Positions 16,514 to 26,600 of a DNA stretch of 64,000 nucleotides are shown here, in pieces (the stretch's first letter is position 1; each line of letters begins with the position of its first letter). This DNA comes from CBDCYH01 sp965224105 (GTDB lineage: Bacteria; Bacteroidota; Rhodothermia; Rhodothermales; JABDKH01). The notes beneath the pieces are model-generated. The model searched no databases, was not told the DNA's origin, and saw only the letters and a list, made by a program, of their open reading frames with translations. The translations under genes were made by a program, and so were the position numbers. The DNA lies in contig CBDCYH010000002.1 of the NCBI GenBank assembly GCA_965224105.1, positions 1,054,001 to 1,118,000 on the forward strand, read 5' to 3'.

Positions 16514-16770
16514 TTGGCGGCTAACCTGTACGGATAAAGCCGCACGCTGTCGAGAAGGTCGGTCATCTCTGCGAGAGATGGCGCTCGTAGCTCGTGACCG
16601 CTGGTCGCTGCATCTGCGATAAATGTTGCTAATGCCTGGCGCTCGTCACTGAAAAGCTCGCATGAATCGAGGATCTCCTCGTACTTCCGAAATTGTGTGT
16701 CTGAGATTTGATCTGAAAGATATGCGACAAAAAGGGCTTGGAAGCCATGGGGGTGGACGTCTGTGATCAT
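16510..16770 (-). CDS. Small hypothetical protein (86 residues)
   Basis: The frame encodes a mostly helical, acidic, soluble protein with no signal peptide or membrane segment (ALFVAYLSDQISDTQFRKYE, then DERQALATFIADAA). I do not recognise it. It converges on the upstream membrane-protein gene with a 4-bp overlap, and 168 bp of unassigned sequence separates it from the aminotransferase gene. Composition and codon use look like the neighbours, so it is probably a real gene. Confidence 0.6.
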   Translation of the reverse strand: MITDVHPHGFQALFVAYLSDQISDTQFRKYEEILDSCELFSDERQALATFIADAATSGHELRAPSLAEMTDLLDSVRLYPYRLAAN

Positions 16771-16938
16771 GATTGTGCTTGGTGGTAAGTACTAACTTCA
16801 TCCACCCCATACCAACATCTGCGCCATTGAATCATACCTTCGAGAAATGACGTTTTGGGCACCATTCAACTCAAGTCGGGACCCGAATCAGGAAGGATTT
16901 GCCCCACGACCTGCGAAGTCAGGAAATCAAGTCCCCGT

Positions 16939-18393
16939 TTAAATCGCAAACCAGTCCGCTATATCCGGCCCAGATTCCTTGCTGATGTGGTAAAATTCGT
17001 TGGCCTCTGGCGAGTAGTGGTAGTCCTCTGACCACCGTTCGTGATTCTCGACAACTGCCTTTATAGCATCGCAAATGTCGTCCACCTCATCATTCGTCAT
17101 TACGGGATGGATAGACAGTCGAACCCAACCAGGCTTCTGCGAGAGGTCTCCGCCATCAATCATTGCGGTAATAGAGTTCGAATACTCCTCAGAGACATTT
17201 AGAAGAAAATGTCCGTACGTGCCGGCACACGAGCACCCGCCTCTCACCTGGATACCAAACCTGTCGTTAAGCAGTTTTACGATAAGGTTATAGTGCAGAT
17301 CATCCACATAAAATGATATCGCTCCGATTCGGTCTCGGTGCTCGCCAGCAAGAATATGCAGGCCCTTTACTTTTTCGAGCTGATCCATTGCCCGGTTAAC
17401 CAGCTGCTTTTCCCGCGCGTGTATGTTCTCTGTGCCCATTTCTTGCTTGAGCTGAATGGCCAGGGCCGCGCGAATGGTTTGCAGAAAAGCAGGCGTTCCT
17501 CCATCCTCGCGTGCTTCAATGTCATCAAAGTACGATCGTCCACCCCAGGGGTTAGTCCATGCAACGGTTCCGCCGCCAGGCTGATCGGGTACAGACAACT
17601 TGTAGAGTTCATCAGAAAACACGAGCACCCCCGACGAACCCGGCCCGCCGAGAAATTTGTGAGGTGAAAAGACGATCGCATCCAATCTACACGCGGGATC
17701 TTCCGGATGCATGTCAATTTCATCGTAAGGCGCGGAAGCTGCAAAATCGATAATGCTTATCCCTCCGTAGCCGTGGATCAATTTTGATAATCCATAATAG
17801 TCGACGCGAATTCCGGTGACATTTGAGCATGCAGTAAAAGCGCCAATTTTAGTCTGGCGATCTTTGTACTCCTCGAGGACTTTGCGAAACTGCTGCTGGC
17901 AGACGAGCCCTTTGTCGTCACACGGAATTACGACGACATCGGCGAGCGTCTCGAGCCAGGTGGTCTGATTCGAATGGTGCTCCATGTGTGTTACAAACAC
18001 GACAGGCTTCTCCATGTCGCTCGCTTGCAATCTGTTCGCGAATGACTCGGGAATACGAAGCCCCAAAATCCTTTGCAACTTGTTGATCGCCCCCGTCATA
18101 CCCGCACCGCACATTACCAGGCAGTCACTCGGGGCGGCATTTACGTGCTTCTTGATTACCTCCCGGGCCATATGATAGGCCCGCGTCATGGTGACGCCCG
18201 TTACACTAGACTCAGAATGCGTGTTGCCGACAAATGGACCAAACCGATTCGCCATTGCCTCTTCGATTGGTCGGTAAAGTCGCCCGGATGCTATCCAGTC
18301 GGCATAGAGAATCTTGTGTCGACCTTCGGGGGACTCAAACTCCTGGTCGGCGCCAACAATATGGTCGCGATATTTCTTAAAGCGGTTTTCCAC
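16939..18393 (-). CDS. Class V aminotransferase / cysteine desulfurase-like PLP enzyme
   Basis: This 484-residue fold-type I PLP enzyme has the class V layout. Cofactor-binding segments are MCGAGMTGAINKLQ and MEHHSNQTTW, the Schiff-base lysine is in FSPHKFLGGPGSSGVLVF, and the C-terminal loop RGGCSCAGTYGHFLL contains cysteines, as in SufS-like desulfurases. No SUF or ISC genes are adjacent, so a role in Fe-S assembly is not supported by context; isopenicillin-epimerase-like or selenocysteine-lyase-like activity is equally open. The GTG start at 18393 is preceded by GGAG at 5 nt. The gene lies 66 bp after rpoN on the same strand. Confidence 0.85.
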   Translation of the reverse strand: MENRFKKYRDHIVGADQEFESPEGRHKILYADWIASGRLYRPIEEAMANRFGPFVGNTHSESSVTGVTMTRAYHMAREVIKKHVNAAPSDCLVMCGAGMTGAINKLQRILGLRIPESFANRLQASDMEKPVVFVTHMEHHSNQTTWLETLADVVVIPCDDKGLVCQQQFRKVLEEYKDRQTKIGAFTACSNVTGIRVDYYGLSKLIHGYGGISIIDFAASAPYDEIDMHPEDPACRLDAIVFSPHKFLGGPGSSGVLVFSDELYKLSVPDQPGGGTVAWTNPWGGRSYFDDIEAREDGGTPAFLQTIRAALAIQLKQEMGTENIHAREKQLVNRAMDQLEKVKGLHILAGEHRDRIGAISFYVDDLHYNLIVKLLNDRFGIQVRGGCSCAGTYGHFLLNVSEEYSNSITAMIDGGDLSQKPGWVRLSIHPVMTNDEVDDICDAIKAVVENHERWSEDYHYSPEANEFYHISKESGPDIADWFAI

Positions 18394-18459
18394 CGTTCTC
18401 CAGGATTCCTGTCAGGATACAGTAAGATAACGACAGAAAATTGGCGTATCAGACGATCG

Positions 18460-19980
18460 TTAGGAAAGGACAATTTCTTTGCGAAGGCGCGCTACCGGAA
18501 CCCCGAGTTGTTCACGATACTTCGTGACGGTCCGCCGGGCAATTTGGAACCCTTTCTCCTCGAGCAGCACCGCTATCCGTTGGTCTGAAAGTGGTCGCTT
18601 CTTGTCTTCTGCAGCGATGATCCTTTCTATCAGCGCCTTCACCTCCTTGTTGGAAACTTCCTCCCCACTGTCCGTGCTAAGTCCTTCGGAGAAGAAATAC
18701 TTCAACTCATAAACACCGAATTCAGACTGTACATATTTCCCGTTTACCACTCGGCTCACGGTGGAGATATCCATATGGATTTTCTCCGCGATGTCTTTCA
18801 GGATCATCGGTTTCAGATAACCCTCGCCGTGGTGGAAGAACGCGTCCTGGATCTCCACTATTGCTTCCATCACCTTCAGCATCGTATTCCGCCTCTGGTT
18901 AATGGAGTTGATGAACCATCGAGCAGACTCCAGTTTTGTTTTCAGGAAATTGCGCGTTTCACCATCGATGCCACTGTTCTCCTTGCCACTTTTCTTGGCA
19001 GCATTGATCTTCTCAAGCATATTCCTGTACTGCCTTGAGATCCGCAGTTCTGGCGTGTTGCCACCATTTAGCGTGATGATAAATTCTCCGTCGATGTGTT
19101 TAACGGCAAAATCAGGAGTGATGTAGTTCTGCGCGGCTGAAAACTCTCCTTCGCCGGGCTTCGGATTTAACCGCTGAACGAGATCGTATGCTTCTTTCAA
19201 CTCGTGACTGTCGATATTGAGCTTCTTCATTATCTGCTCAAAGTGCTTCATGGTGAAGGCTTTGTAGGCACTCTCGAGCATCTTTACCGCATGATCTCTT
19301 CCGGGAAGGTCTGCGGGCATGGCTTCCAGTTGGACGATCAGGCATTCGCGCAGATCGCGTGTAGCAATTCCGACCGGCTCCAGTCTCTGAACGCGTTTCA
19401 GGACTTTTTCTACCTGCTCATCCTCGAGCATTATGCCATGATTAAAGACAATATCATCCACAATGGATTCGAGCGGTCTCCGGAGGTATCCGTCTTCGTC
19501 TATCGAGCCCACAATTTGATCTGCTATTAGCTGATCCGTCTCGCTCAGGTCAAGGAATGACACCTGCTCTCGCAAGTGTTCGGCCATGGAAACTGCAGCC
19601 GGCATGGGCATTTCCCGCTGCTCCTCTTCGTCCGAATTGTCTACCCTCGCTTTGTAACCATAAAGATCATCTGCATTCTCCAGAAACTCTTCCCAGTTAT
19701 ATTCATCGTCTTCATTCTCTTTTTTCTCTTCTGCTGAAGCATCCAATGTGGCTTCTGCAGGCGATTCATCTGTAGCTTCGATTTCTTCGGACTGCTCATC
19801 CGTTTCCGTGACTTCCTCGAGTTCCTCATCCACTCCTTCCTCGAGTAGTGGGTTCATCTCGAGTTCAGCCTTGATGCGTTGTTCCAGGGCGAGCGTGGGA
19901 AGCTGCAGCAGCTTGATATACTGTATCTGCTGCGGAGAAAGCTTCTGCTGAAGTGACTGCCGTTGTTGAAGGTTTAACAT
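18460..19980 (-). CDS. rpoN: RNA polymerase sigma-54 factor
   Basis: This 506-residue protein has the complete RpoN architecture. The Gln/Leu-rich activator-interacting region comes first (LNLQQRQSLQQKLSPQQIQY), followed by a strongly acidic region II (about residues 45-100), a core-binding domain, a helix-turn-helix region and the C-terminal RpoN box ARRTVTKYRE. It directs RNA polymerase to -24/-12 promoters and depends on AAA+ activators, none of which lies in this window. The DUF3109 gene ends 9 bp upstream, so the two are almost certainly one operon. The acidic linker is long, as in many Bacteroidota. Confidence 0.96.
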   Translation of the reverse strand: MLNLQQRQSLQQKLSPQQIQYIKLLQLPTLALEQRIKAELEMNPLLEEGVDEELEEVTETDEQSEEIEATDESPAEATLDASAEEKKENEDDEYNWEEFLENADDLYGYKARVDNSDEEEQREMPMPAAVSMAEHLREQVSFLDLSETDQLIADQIVGSIDEDGYLRRPLESIVDDIVFNHGIMLEDEQVEKVLKRVQRLEPVGIATRDLRECLIVQLEAMPADLPGRDHAVKMLESAYKAFTMKHFEQIMKKLNIDSHELKEAYDLVQRLNPKPGEGEFSAAQNYITPDFAVKHIDGEFIITLNGGNTPELRISRQYRNMLEKINAAKKSGKENSGIDGETRNFLKTKLESARWFINSINQRRNTMLKVMEAIVEIQDAFFHHGEGYLKPMILKDIAEKIHMDISTVSRVVNGKYVQSEFGVYELKYFFSEGLSTDSGEEVSNKEVKALIERIIAAEDKKRPLSDQRIAVLLEEKGFQIARRTVTKYREQLGVPVARLRKEIVLS

Positions 19981-19989
19981 ATCAGGGAT

Positions 19990-20565
19990 TTATTGTACGT
20001 GTCTCTTGCGCCTGTCTATTTCGAAGCAAAATTTGTCATACCACTGCACGCCATACTTCCGGACCAGTGGCTCTTTGAGAAATGCAGCGAGTTCAGTTCC
20101 TGAGTCTTCGCCTCCCAACCTGCCGGAACAACAGATTTCCAATTGTTCGTAATTGATTACCTCGTGTCCGCCATAATTGTCAATTCGAAGCGGGTAAAGA
20201 TGGCAGGAGACAGGTTTCGGAAAATCAGTATCCGCCTCTATATGCAGTTTTTGAATAGCACATTTTGCAATATCGTTTTCATAGTAAACAAAAACACACT
20301 CTTTATCTTCAACACACGAGATGGAAGGCTCACCCAGATGATTTCGTGTCACCGCTCCGTTCTTACGGATAACATCGTGGGCTGCTGGCGATAGCCACTC
20401 ACTTACACGCGGGACAAGGCCCTCCACTATTTCTATTTCGTCCTCCTCCAGGGGAGCACCGGAGTCTCCTACCACGCAGCATGTCCCCAGACAGCTCGAC
20501 AGCGCACATGCAAAGTGGGCGCCAGCGACGTCGTCGGAAACTAATACATCGTTTACTACAAACAT
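19990..20565 (-). CDS. DUF3109 family cysteine-rich protein
   Basis: This 191-residue cytoplasmic protein has conserved cysteines in LSSCLGTCC near the N-terminus, then CVEDKECVFV, KCAI, CHLYPLRI and EICC. Such a pattern suggests a bound metal or Fe-S cluster. The sequence matches the DUF3109 group, which is widespread in Bacteroidota and has no established function. It is the first gene of the rpoN operon. It is divergent from ruvB across 167 bp, which should hold both promoters; I could not pick a convincing one. Confidence 0.85.
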   Translation of the reverse strand: MFVVNDVLVSDDVAGAHFACALSSCLGTCCVVGDSGAPLEEDEIEIVEGLVPRVSEWLSPAAHDVIRKNGAVTRNHLGEPSISCVEDKECVFVYYENDIAKCAIQKLHIEADTDFPKPVSCHLYPLRIDNYGGHEVINYEQLEICCSGRLGGEDSGTELAAFLKEPLVRKYGVQWYDKFCFEIDRRKRHVQ

Positions 20566-20732
20566 TTGAATTGAACGCTTTACGACTGTGTGAGTTCAAC
20601 ACACTTCCCTGGTCTGACCTGAAGCTGTTGTGGTGTACGTAATATTTCGGAACCCGGGAATAGGTGTGTACTACTTTGAGCTGCAGCTTTCGTATATAGT
20701 AATCGGCAGATTGTAGCCTGAGTCAATAAATC

Positions 20733-21770
20733 GTGGAATTGCCAAAAAATCTAGCTGGAATCCGAGGAACGCCTACCGGACTGCAGGAGGCAGACTTTGA
20801 GGCTTCTCTCAGGCCAGCCACGCTGGGCAGCTTCATCGGTCAGCCCCGGATCAAAGAAAATCTAAGCGTCTTCGTCGAGGCCGCAAAGCAGCGAGGCGAG
20901 ACGCTTGATCATGTCCTGTTGTCCGGGCCTCCCGGACTTGGGAAGACTACCCTCGCCTACATCATTGCAAATGAGATTGGTGCAACCATTCGGACCACAA
21001 GCGGCCCGATACTCGACAAGCCGGCAAGCATTGCGGGTCTGCTAACGAACCTTGTTGAAGGAGATATTCTTTTCATCGACGAGATACACCGATTACATCC
21101 AGTCGTTGAGGAATACCTTTACTCTGCGATGGAGGAATACGCCATTGACATTATTATAGACTCAGGCCCAAATGCCAGGAGTGTTCGTCTTGCACTGCCG
21201 CCGTTCACCTTGGTCGGAGCCACCACACGCAAGGGGCTTCTTACTTCTCCGTTGCGAGCGCGATTCGGGATAGATTTTCGGTACGACTATTACACCGTGG
21301 ATCTCCTTCAACAGATCGTAATTCGGTCTGCGGGAATAATGGGGCTCGAGATCGACGAAGGAGGGGCGCGGGAAATCGCCCGACGCAGCCGCGGTACACC
21401 CCGCATTGCCAATCGGCTCCTCCGGCGAACGCGCGATTTTGCTCAGGTCGAAAGAGATGGAGTCATCGATCAGGGTATTGCCGATCGATCGCTCAACGCT
21501 CTCAATGTCGACCAGGAAGGGCTGGACGAAATGGACATTCGAATCCTCAAAGCGCTTGTCAACAAATTCGACGGGGGGCCCACTGGTTTGTCGACCCTGG
21601 CGGTGGCAGTCGGTGAGGATGCCGGAACAATCGAAGAGGTCTATGAGCCCTATCTTATACTCGAGGGTTTCCTTGAGAGGTCGCCAAGGGGACGGATCGC
21701 AACCCGCAAGGCGTATGAACATCTGGAGCAAAAGCCGCCACCCGTTACCGGATCTCTTTTCCAGGGATAA
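20733..21770 (+). CDS. ruvB: Holliday junction branch-migration helicase RuvB
   Basis: This 345-residue AAA+ motor has Walker A GPPGLGKTT, Walker B LFIDEIHRL, sensor motif VGATTRKGLL and the C-terminal winged-helix DNA-binding domain (GPTGLSTLAVAVGED). It works with RuvA to move Holliday junctions. RuvA and RuvC are not adjacent. The chosen start is GTG at 20733 without a Shine-Dalgarno sequence; the N-terminal helix (EADFEASLRPATLGSFIGQ) is complete from there. The gene is full length. Confidence 0.97.
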   Translation: MELPKNLAGIRGTPTGLQEADFEASLRPATLGSFIGQPRIKENLSVFVEAAKQRGETLDHVLLSGPPGLGKTTLAYIIANEIGATIRTTSGPILDKPASIAGLLTNLVEGDILFIDEIHRLHPVVEEYLYSAMEEYAIDIIIDSGPNARSVRLALPPFTLVGATTRKGLLTSPLRARFGIDFRYDYYTVDLLQQIVIRSAGIMGLEIDEGGAREIARRSRGTPRIANRLLRRTRDFAQVERDGVIDQGIADRSLNALNVDQEGLDEMDIRILKALVNKFDGGPTGLSTLAVAVGEDAGTIEEVYEPYLILEGFLERSPRGRIATRKAYEHLEQKPPPVTGSLFQG

Positions 21771-21936
21771 ACGAATCAGCCGCAAGAACGAAAACGTTGT
21801 ATTGGCGTTCACCGGTCGCTCGGCCACTACCAATCAAGGAATCGCGGAAATCTGATTCATCTTCGGCGACACCGGTTATAGACTGGCACGTACAACCCGA
21901 TTCTAGATAGACACACATCCACAGATACGTTCGAAA

Positions 21937-23250
21937 ATGCAGACAGCAGCAACAGTAGCTCCGTACAAGGTAAAAGACATTACTCTTGCCGATTGGGGAA
22001 GACGAGAAATCGAACTGGCCGAGGCCGAGATGCCGGGCCTTATGGCAATCCGAGAAGAGTATGGCCCCTCGAAACCGTTGGCAGGGGCTCGCATTGCGGG
22101 GTGCCTTCATATGACAATCCAGACGGCTGTGCTCATAGAGACACTGATCGAACTGGGGGCCGAGGTGTCATGGTCGTCCTGCAACATCTTTTCAACGCAG
22201 GATCATGCGGCTGCCGCCATCGCCGCAGCGGGCATTCCCGTGTATGCGTGGAAAGGCATGAGCGAGGAAGAATTCTGGTGGGCGATCGAACAAACTCTGT
22301 TTGCGTTCGACGACAACAAACCTCTAAACCTTATCCTTGACGACGGCGGTGACCTCACCAATCTGGTGCTGGACAGCCACCCGGAGTTAGTGGACGGAAT
22401 AAAGGGCCTTAGTGAAGAGACAACGACAGGAGTGCACCGATTGTACGAACGCATGGAAAACGGGACCCTCACCATGCCGGCGATCAACGTCAACGATTCG
22501 GTAACGAAATCGAAGTTTGACAACAAGTACGGATGTAAAGAATCGTGTGTGGATGCCATTCGTCGAGCAACCGACATAATGATGGCCGGGAAGGTCGCCG
22601 TTGTTGCAGGTTACGGAGACGTCGGCAAAGGCTCCGCGGCATCGCTTCGAGGTGCATCGTGTCGGGTAATCGTTACAGAGATTGACCCCATCTGTGCTCT
22701 CCAGGCCGCGATGGATGGATTTGAGGTGAAGAGAATGATCGACGCCGTTGAGGAAGCCGACATAGTTGTTACGGCAACCGGCAACAAGGACATAATCGCT
22801 GAACCGCATTTCCGCAAAATGAAAGACAAGGCAATCGTCTGCAACATCGGCCACTTCGACAATGAGATCGATATGGCCTGGCTCAACGGTACGTACGGCG
22901 ACTCCAAAGTTACCATCAAGCCGCAAGTTGACAAGTACACGATAAACGGCAAAGACATCCTGGTGCTGGCAGAGGGGCGGCTGGTAAACCTGGGGTGCGC
23001 CACAGGCCATCCTTCATTCGTGATGTCAAACTCTTTCAGCAACCAGACACTGGCTCAAATCGAGCTCTGGCAAAACTCAGATTCGTACGGCAACGAGGTG
23101 TACACCTTGCCAAAGCACCTTGACGAAAAGGTTGCGCGACTGCACCTCAAGAAAATTGGTGTAGAGCTGGAAACGCTCACCGACGAACAAGCGGCGTATA
23201 TCGGGGTCAAGCCCGACGGACCGTACAAACCCGAGTACTACAGGTACTAG
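21937..23250 (+). CDS. ahcY: Adenosylhomocysteinase
   Basis: This 437-residue enzyme hydrolyses S-adenosylhomocysteine to adenosine and homocysteine in the activated-methyl cycle. The NAD-binding motif VVAGYGDVGKGSA and substrate residues in NVNDSVTKSKFDN are present, as is the C-terminal KPDGPYKPEYYRY that reaches into the neighbouring subunit. It partners biochemically with MetK, which is encoded about 4.5 kb away on the opposite strand. The 166-bp upstream region shows no SAH riboswitch that I can recognise. No Shine-Dalgarno sequence is visible before the ATG. Confidence 0.97.
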   Translation: MQTAATVAPYKVKDITLADWGRREIELAEAEMPGLMAIREEYGPSKPLAGARIAGCLHMTIQTAVLIETLIELGAEVSWSSCNIFSTQDHAAAAIAAAGIPVYAWKGMSEEEFWWAIEQTLFAFDDNKPLNLILDDGGDLTNLVLDSHPELVDGIKGLSEETTTGVHRLYERMENGTLTMPAINVNDSVTKSKFDNKYGCKESCVDAIRRATDIMMAGKVAVVAGYGDVGKGSAASLRGASCRVIVTEIDPICALQAAMDGFEVKRMIDAVEEADIVVTATGNKDIIAEPHFRKMKDKAIVCNIGHFDNEIDMAWLNGTYGDSKVTIKPQVDKYTINGKDILVLAEGRLVNLGCATGHPSFVMSNSFSNQTLAQIELWQNSDSYGNEVYTLPKHLDEKVARLHLKKIGVELETLTDEQAAYIGVKPDGPYKPEYYRY

Positions 23251-23331
23251 AACGCGTACAGCAAGGCCTAAACTTATTGGCCTTCCCTCGCAAGTTCACT
23301 ATTTTGCCGCCAATTCAATCGCCGGTCAAAG

Positions 23332-23682
23332 ATGCCATACGTAGTAACGGAGCCCTGTATCAACTGCAAACACACCGACTGTGTGGAGGTCTGTCCTGTT
23401 GATTGCTTCTACGAGGGACCCAACTTCCTCGTAATCCATCCAGACGAATGTATCGACTGCAACGCGTGTGTTCCGGTTTGTCCGGTTGAGGCTATCTACG
23501 CTGACGACGAAATCCCGGCAAACTGGTCCCACTATACTGAATGGAATTCCTACCTGGCAGAAAAGTGGAGCAACTCAGGGCATAATCTGACAGAAAAAAG
23601 GGATCCGCTTCCCGATGCCGAGGAGTGGAAAAACAAAGAGAAAACGGAAGAAGATATTCTTACCTGGGAAGGTGAAGAGTAG
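23332..23682 (+). CDS. fdxA: Seven-iron ferredoxin, FdxA type
   Basis: This 116-residue ferredoxin begins PYVVTEPCINCKHTDCVEVC, with C9, C12, C17, C21 and C25. The second cluster motif is CIDCNACVPVCP. This matches FdxA-type [3Fe-4S][4Fe-4S] electron carriers. The C-terminal half is acidic and rich in Lys and Glu (KNKEKTEEDILTWEGEE). The gene lies 81 bp after ahcY; a short AAGGCC/GGCCTT stem in that gap has no T run. It converges on the M36 protease gene with only 15 bp between the stops. Confidence 0.95.
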   Translation: MPYVVTEPCINCKHTDCVEVCPVDCFYEGPNFLVIHPDECIDCNACVPVCPVEAIYADDEIPANWSHYTEWNSYLAEKWSNSGHNLTEKRDPLPDAEEWKNKEKTEEDILTWEGEE

Positions 23683-23697
23683 TCTCGAAGCAGCCAG

Positions 23698-26600
23698 CTA
23701 TCCCGTAACGACCATCTTCTCGGTTCGCGTTTCTCCACCTGATTCGAGGAAAATCAGGTATAAACCAGCAGCCAGGTCGGTCGTGTTTATCTCGACTGTA
23801 TGCGCACCGGGCGCTTGCATCTCCGACACCAGAATCTTGACGCGTCTACCCGAGATGTCGTAAAGAGATAGAGTTGCATCCGCGATCTCCGGCAGGGTGT
23901 AAGATATGGTGGTATAACTGGACGCAGGCTCCGGGAAATTCTTATATAACTCCAGATCCCACTCGAATTCCACAACCGGTTCACTGGTACTTGTTTGGGC
24001 TGCGAACTCGTTTACTAGCCAATGGTCGCTGCCAGACACATCCGTCGACACAAAATCCAGGCGAATCCGCACACTCTCACCGGCAAGGGGTGTTAGATTA
24101 AAAATTGTCTTGCCGGGATCAATGGATACGTTCGACCACGCGGGCTCACCGTCCATTACACTTCCGGACAAATCCACAATCGTTCCGTAACCGCCATCCG
24201 GATGAAGCACGCTCCAGGAAGCCCCATCGTCTTTGCTTATCTTTACGTTCGCGAATGACAAACCTGAAAGTGACAATACGTGAGAGAGTTCAAACTGAAT
24301 TTCCGTCCCGTTTGATGCGACCGTGTACGGCTCCAGGTTCAATGAAGACGAGTTGGCCACAACGGCCGATCCTGTAACCTGCCACTTGTTGACGCCTACC
24401 TCTTTCCACATTCCCGAACCACGAACACCCCCCAACAGGTTGTCTGCCTGGACCGATCGATATTCGATAACGGCTGGCGGCTCTGTTCGGGAAGGCCAAA
24501 CCGTCTCGTTTCCAGCAAAGTCACGCACAACGAATCGATAACGAATGACGTCCCCAATCAACGGGCTTCTAACCGGGCGAAGCGAGGCATCATACTTTTG
24601 CAGGTTGTCAAAATCCATTTCTGCTCGCACGAGACCGGGAACGAGGTTGTCTGTGGATTCACTCTCCACGACCACTGAAGCAATCCCTGTGTCGTCGGTG
24701 GCAAGGATGCTCAGGTTATCAATGAAATCAACGACGCGAGCAATTGTCGTGCGATCCGGGGTACTCTTGATAATCGGTGGAACCACATCAACAGGAAGCG
24801 TGGAGACGAGCCTGATGTCGTCGATGTAGAAACCGTAGTAACCTCTCGCTGGCTGATCATTACCTACGTCTGTTGCAAATTCCACCCGAGTACGAACGTC
24901 GGCGGCGCCTGGGAGATTGAATACAGCCTTCCGCCAACCAAACGAATATCCACCGAAAGCCTTTTCCCCTGCAATCGGATTTACCAGCCTCGGGTCGATG
25001 ACCGCGTTGTACCCATCCAGTGGCTCGATAACGGTCCAGGAGAACCCGCCGTCGGTTGACATCTTTACGTTTGCGCCGTCGGGTACTGGAGAGTCATTTC
25101 GCTTTTCCGGTGTTAGTCCCGTCGGTGCTTCCATGTCGTGCCAGTACCAGAATTCCAGGTACGCTCCGCCGACCCCTCGTAAATCATAAGAAGGCATGTC
25201 CAGTCGAGACAAGGTTGACACCTCCGGATAGGAATCGGTGAGATTCGTCCCCCACAGTGACTCGCCGCCATGTGCTACAGAGAGGCCATCGCTGGGTTGT
25301 CCCCTTTCCCAAATACCGGTCGTCGTTATCACACCAGGACCCTCCATGGAGAAGTGATCCAGTTGCCCTTGCGTTTTTGCGACCAGTGTAATTTCGTCAA
25401 GGCCCGAGCGATTCTTCCCGACGGATGCATCCTGGGCAATAACCCGGTAGCTAACAGAATACCCAGTTAGTATCTGATCTCTGGTCAGCGGAAAGTCTCC
25501 TCGATATTCCTGGCCCGTTTCCACCAGGTCGAATCTGCCCGACAGAATATCCGCGCCCGTTTCCGATCGCAGCAGATATTCCACCCACACAGAATCTACG
25601 ATGATGTTGTCTTCCACCTCTGCTACAACGGTGGCGGGCCAGCGGACTAACGGTGAGACTGCGAGTGGTTCATGCGCGATCGTAGGCGCCCGCCTGTCCG
25701 GTCCGATTTCGATTGACAGAGGCACTTCAGGGGCTGTCGCGGGAAAAACGGATCTTGCACCTTCTGAATCCCATGCCTGTATGTAGTAATTAACAACGCC
25801 AACAGTAGGCAACTCTAGTTCGACGTGGAAGCTATCCCCATTCGCCGGCTCGAAGCGCAGCGTCCGATTGGGTTCTTCGTCAATTCCAAAATAGAGCACC
25901 ACCGTCTCCACCGCAGCAGAGGATTCGGAGAAAGCCTCCACCCAAACATCAACTGCGATATCGCCCACCTCGCTTGACTTCAGCGGCGTATGCACAAGTG
26001 TAGGTCCGCTCGGCTCGAGAAAACCATATGCCTGAAGATTGTCGAAGATTTCAGTCAGATGATCGCCATTGTAGAGATCCCGATCGGCTTGCAAGACAGC
26101 CTCGGCGGCATCCCTGAACGTCGCTGGTGCGTTCAGATAGTACAGCGATTGGAGAACAACGCGATCTGCGACTTCTTTCCCAATATCATCCTGAAGGTTC
26201 ATGAGCGCGGAGGCCCAATACAGGCCATCGCTATAGATATTGCAACCGTCGCTGTTGGTATCGCCCGGATCATCACACGTAGTGTCATCCGGATAAATCC
26301 CCACCTTATCGACCGTTCGGCCACTCCATACCTCTCCGTCGCCACTGTCCCATTTGAAAACAGCCCGCCAGTCCTGTCGAGCAGTCACATCCGTTTCTGC
26401 AAGTTCGCGCAGATAGGAAGCAGCCCAGTAATCAGACCACCCTTCGTGCAGTGCCTGTCCTTCGACCGTGGCAAGTAGCCCGCTAGTCGCTGTTTCCAGA
26501 ATCGCATGACCAAACTCATGCCAGATGACCCCGCCATCTTCTGCGTCGTCTATTCCGCCGGTTCCAAATTCAATGAGGTGTTGGTTCGGATTGTAGAACG

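Noticed and set aside
21162..21833. 223-residue minus-strand frame across ruvB
   Set aside because: Antisense shadow; ruvB has all AAA+ motifs.
21771..21936. Possible SAH riboswitch upstream of ahcY
   Set aside because: The characteristic core could not be read; only unstructured-looking sequence is seen.
22387..23010. 207-residue minus-strand frame across ahcY
   Set aside because: Antisense shadow of a fully conserved enzyme.
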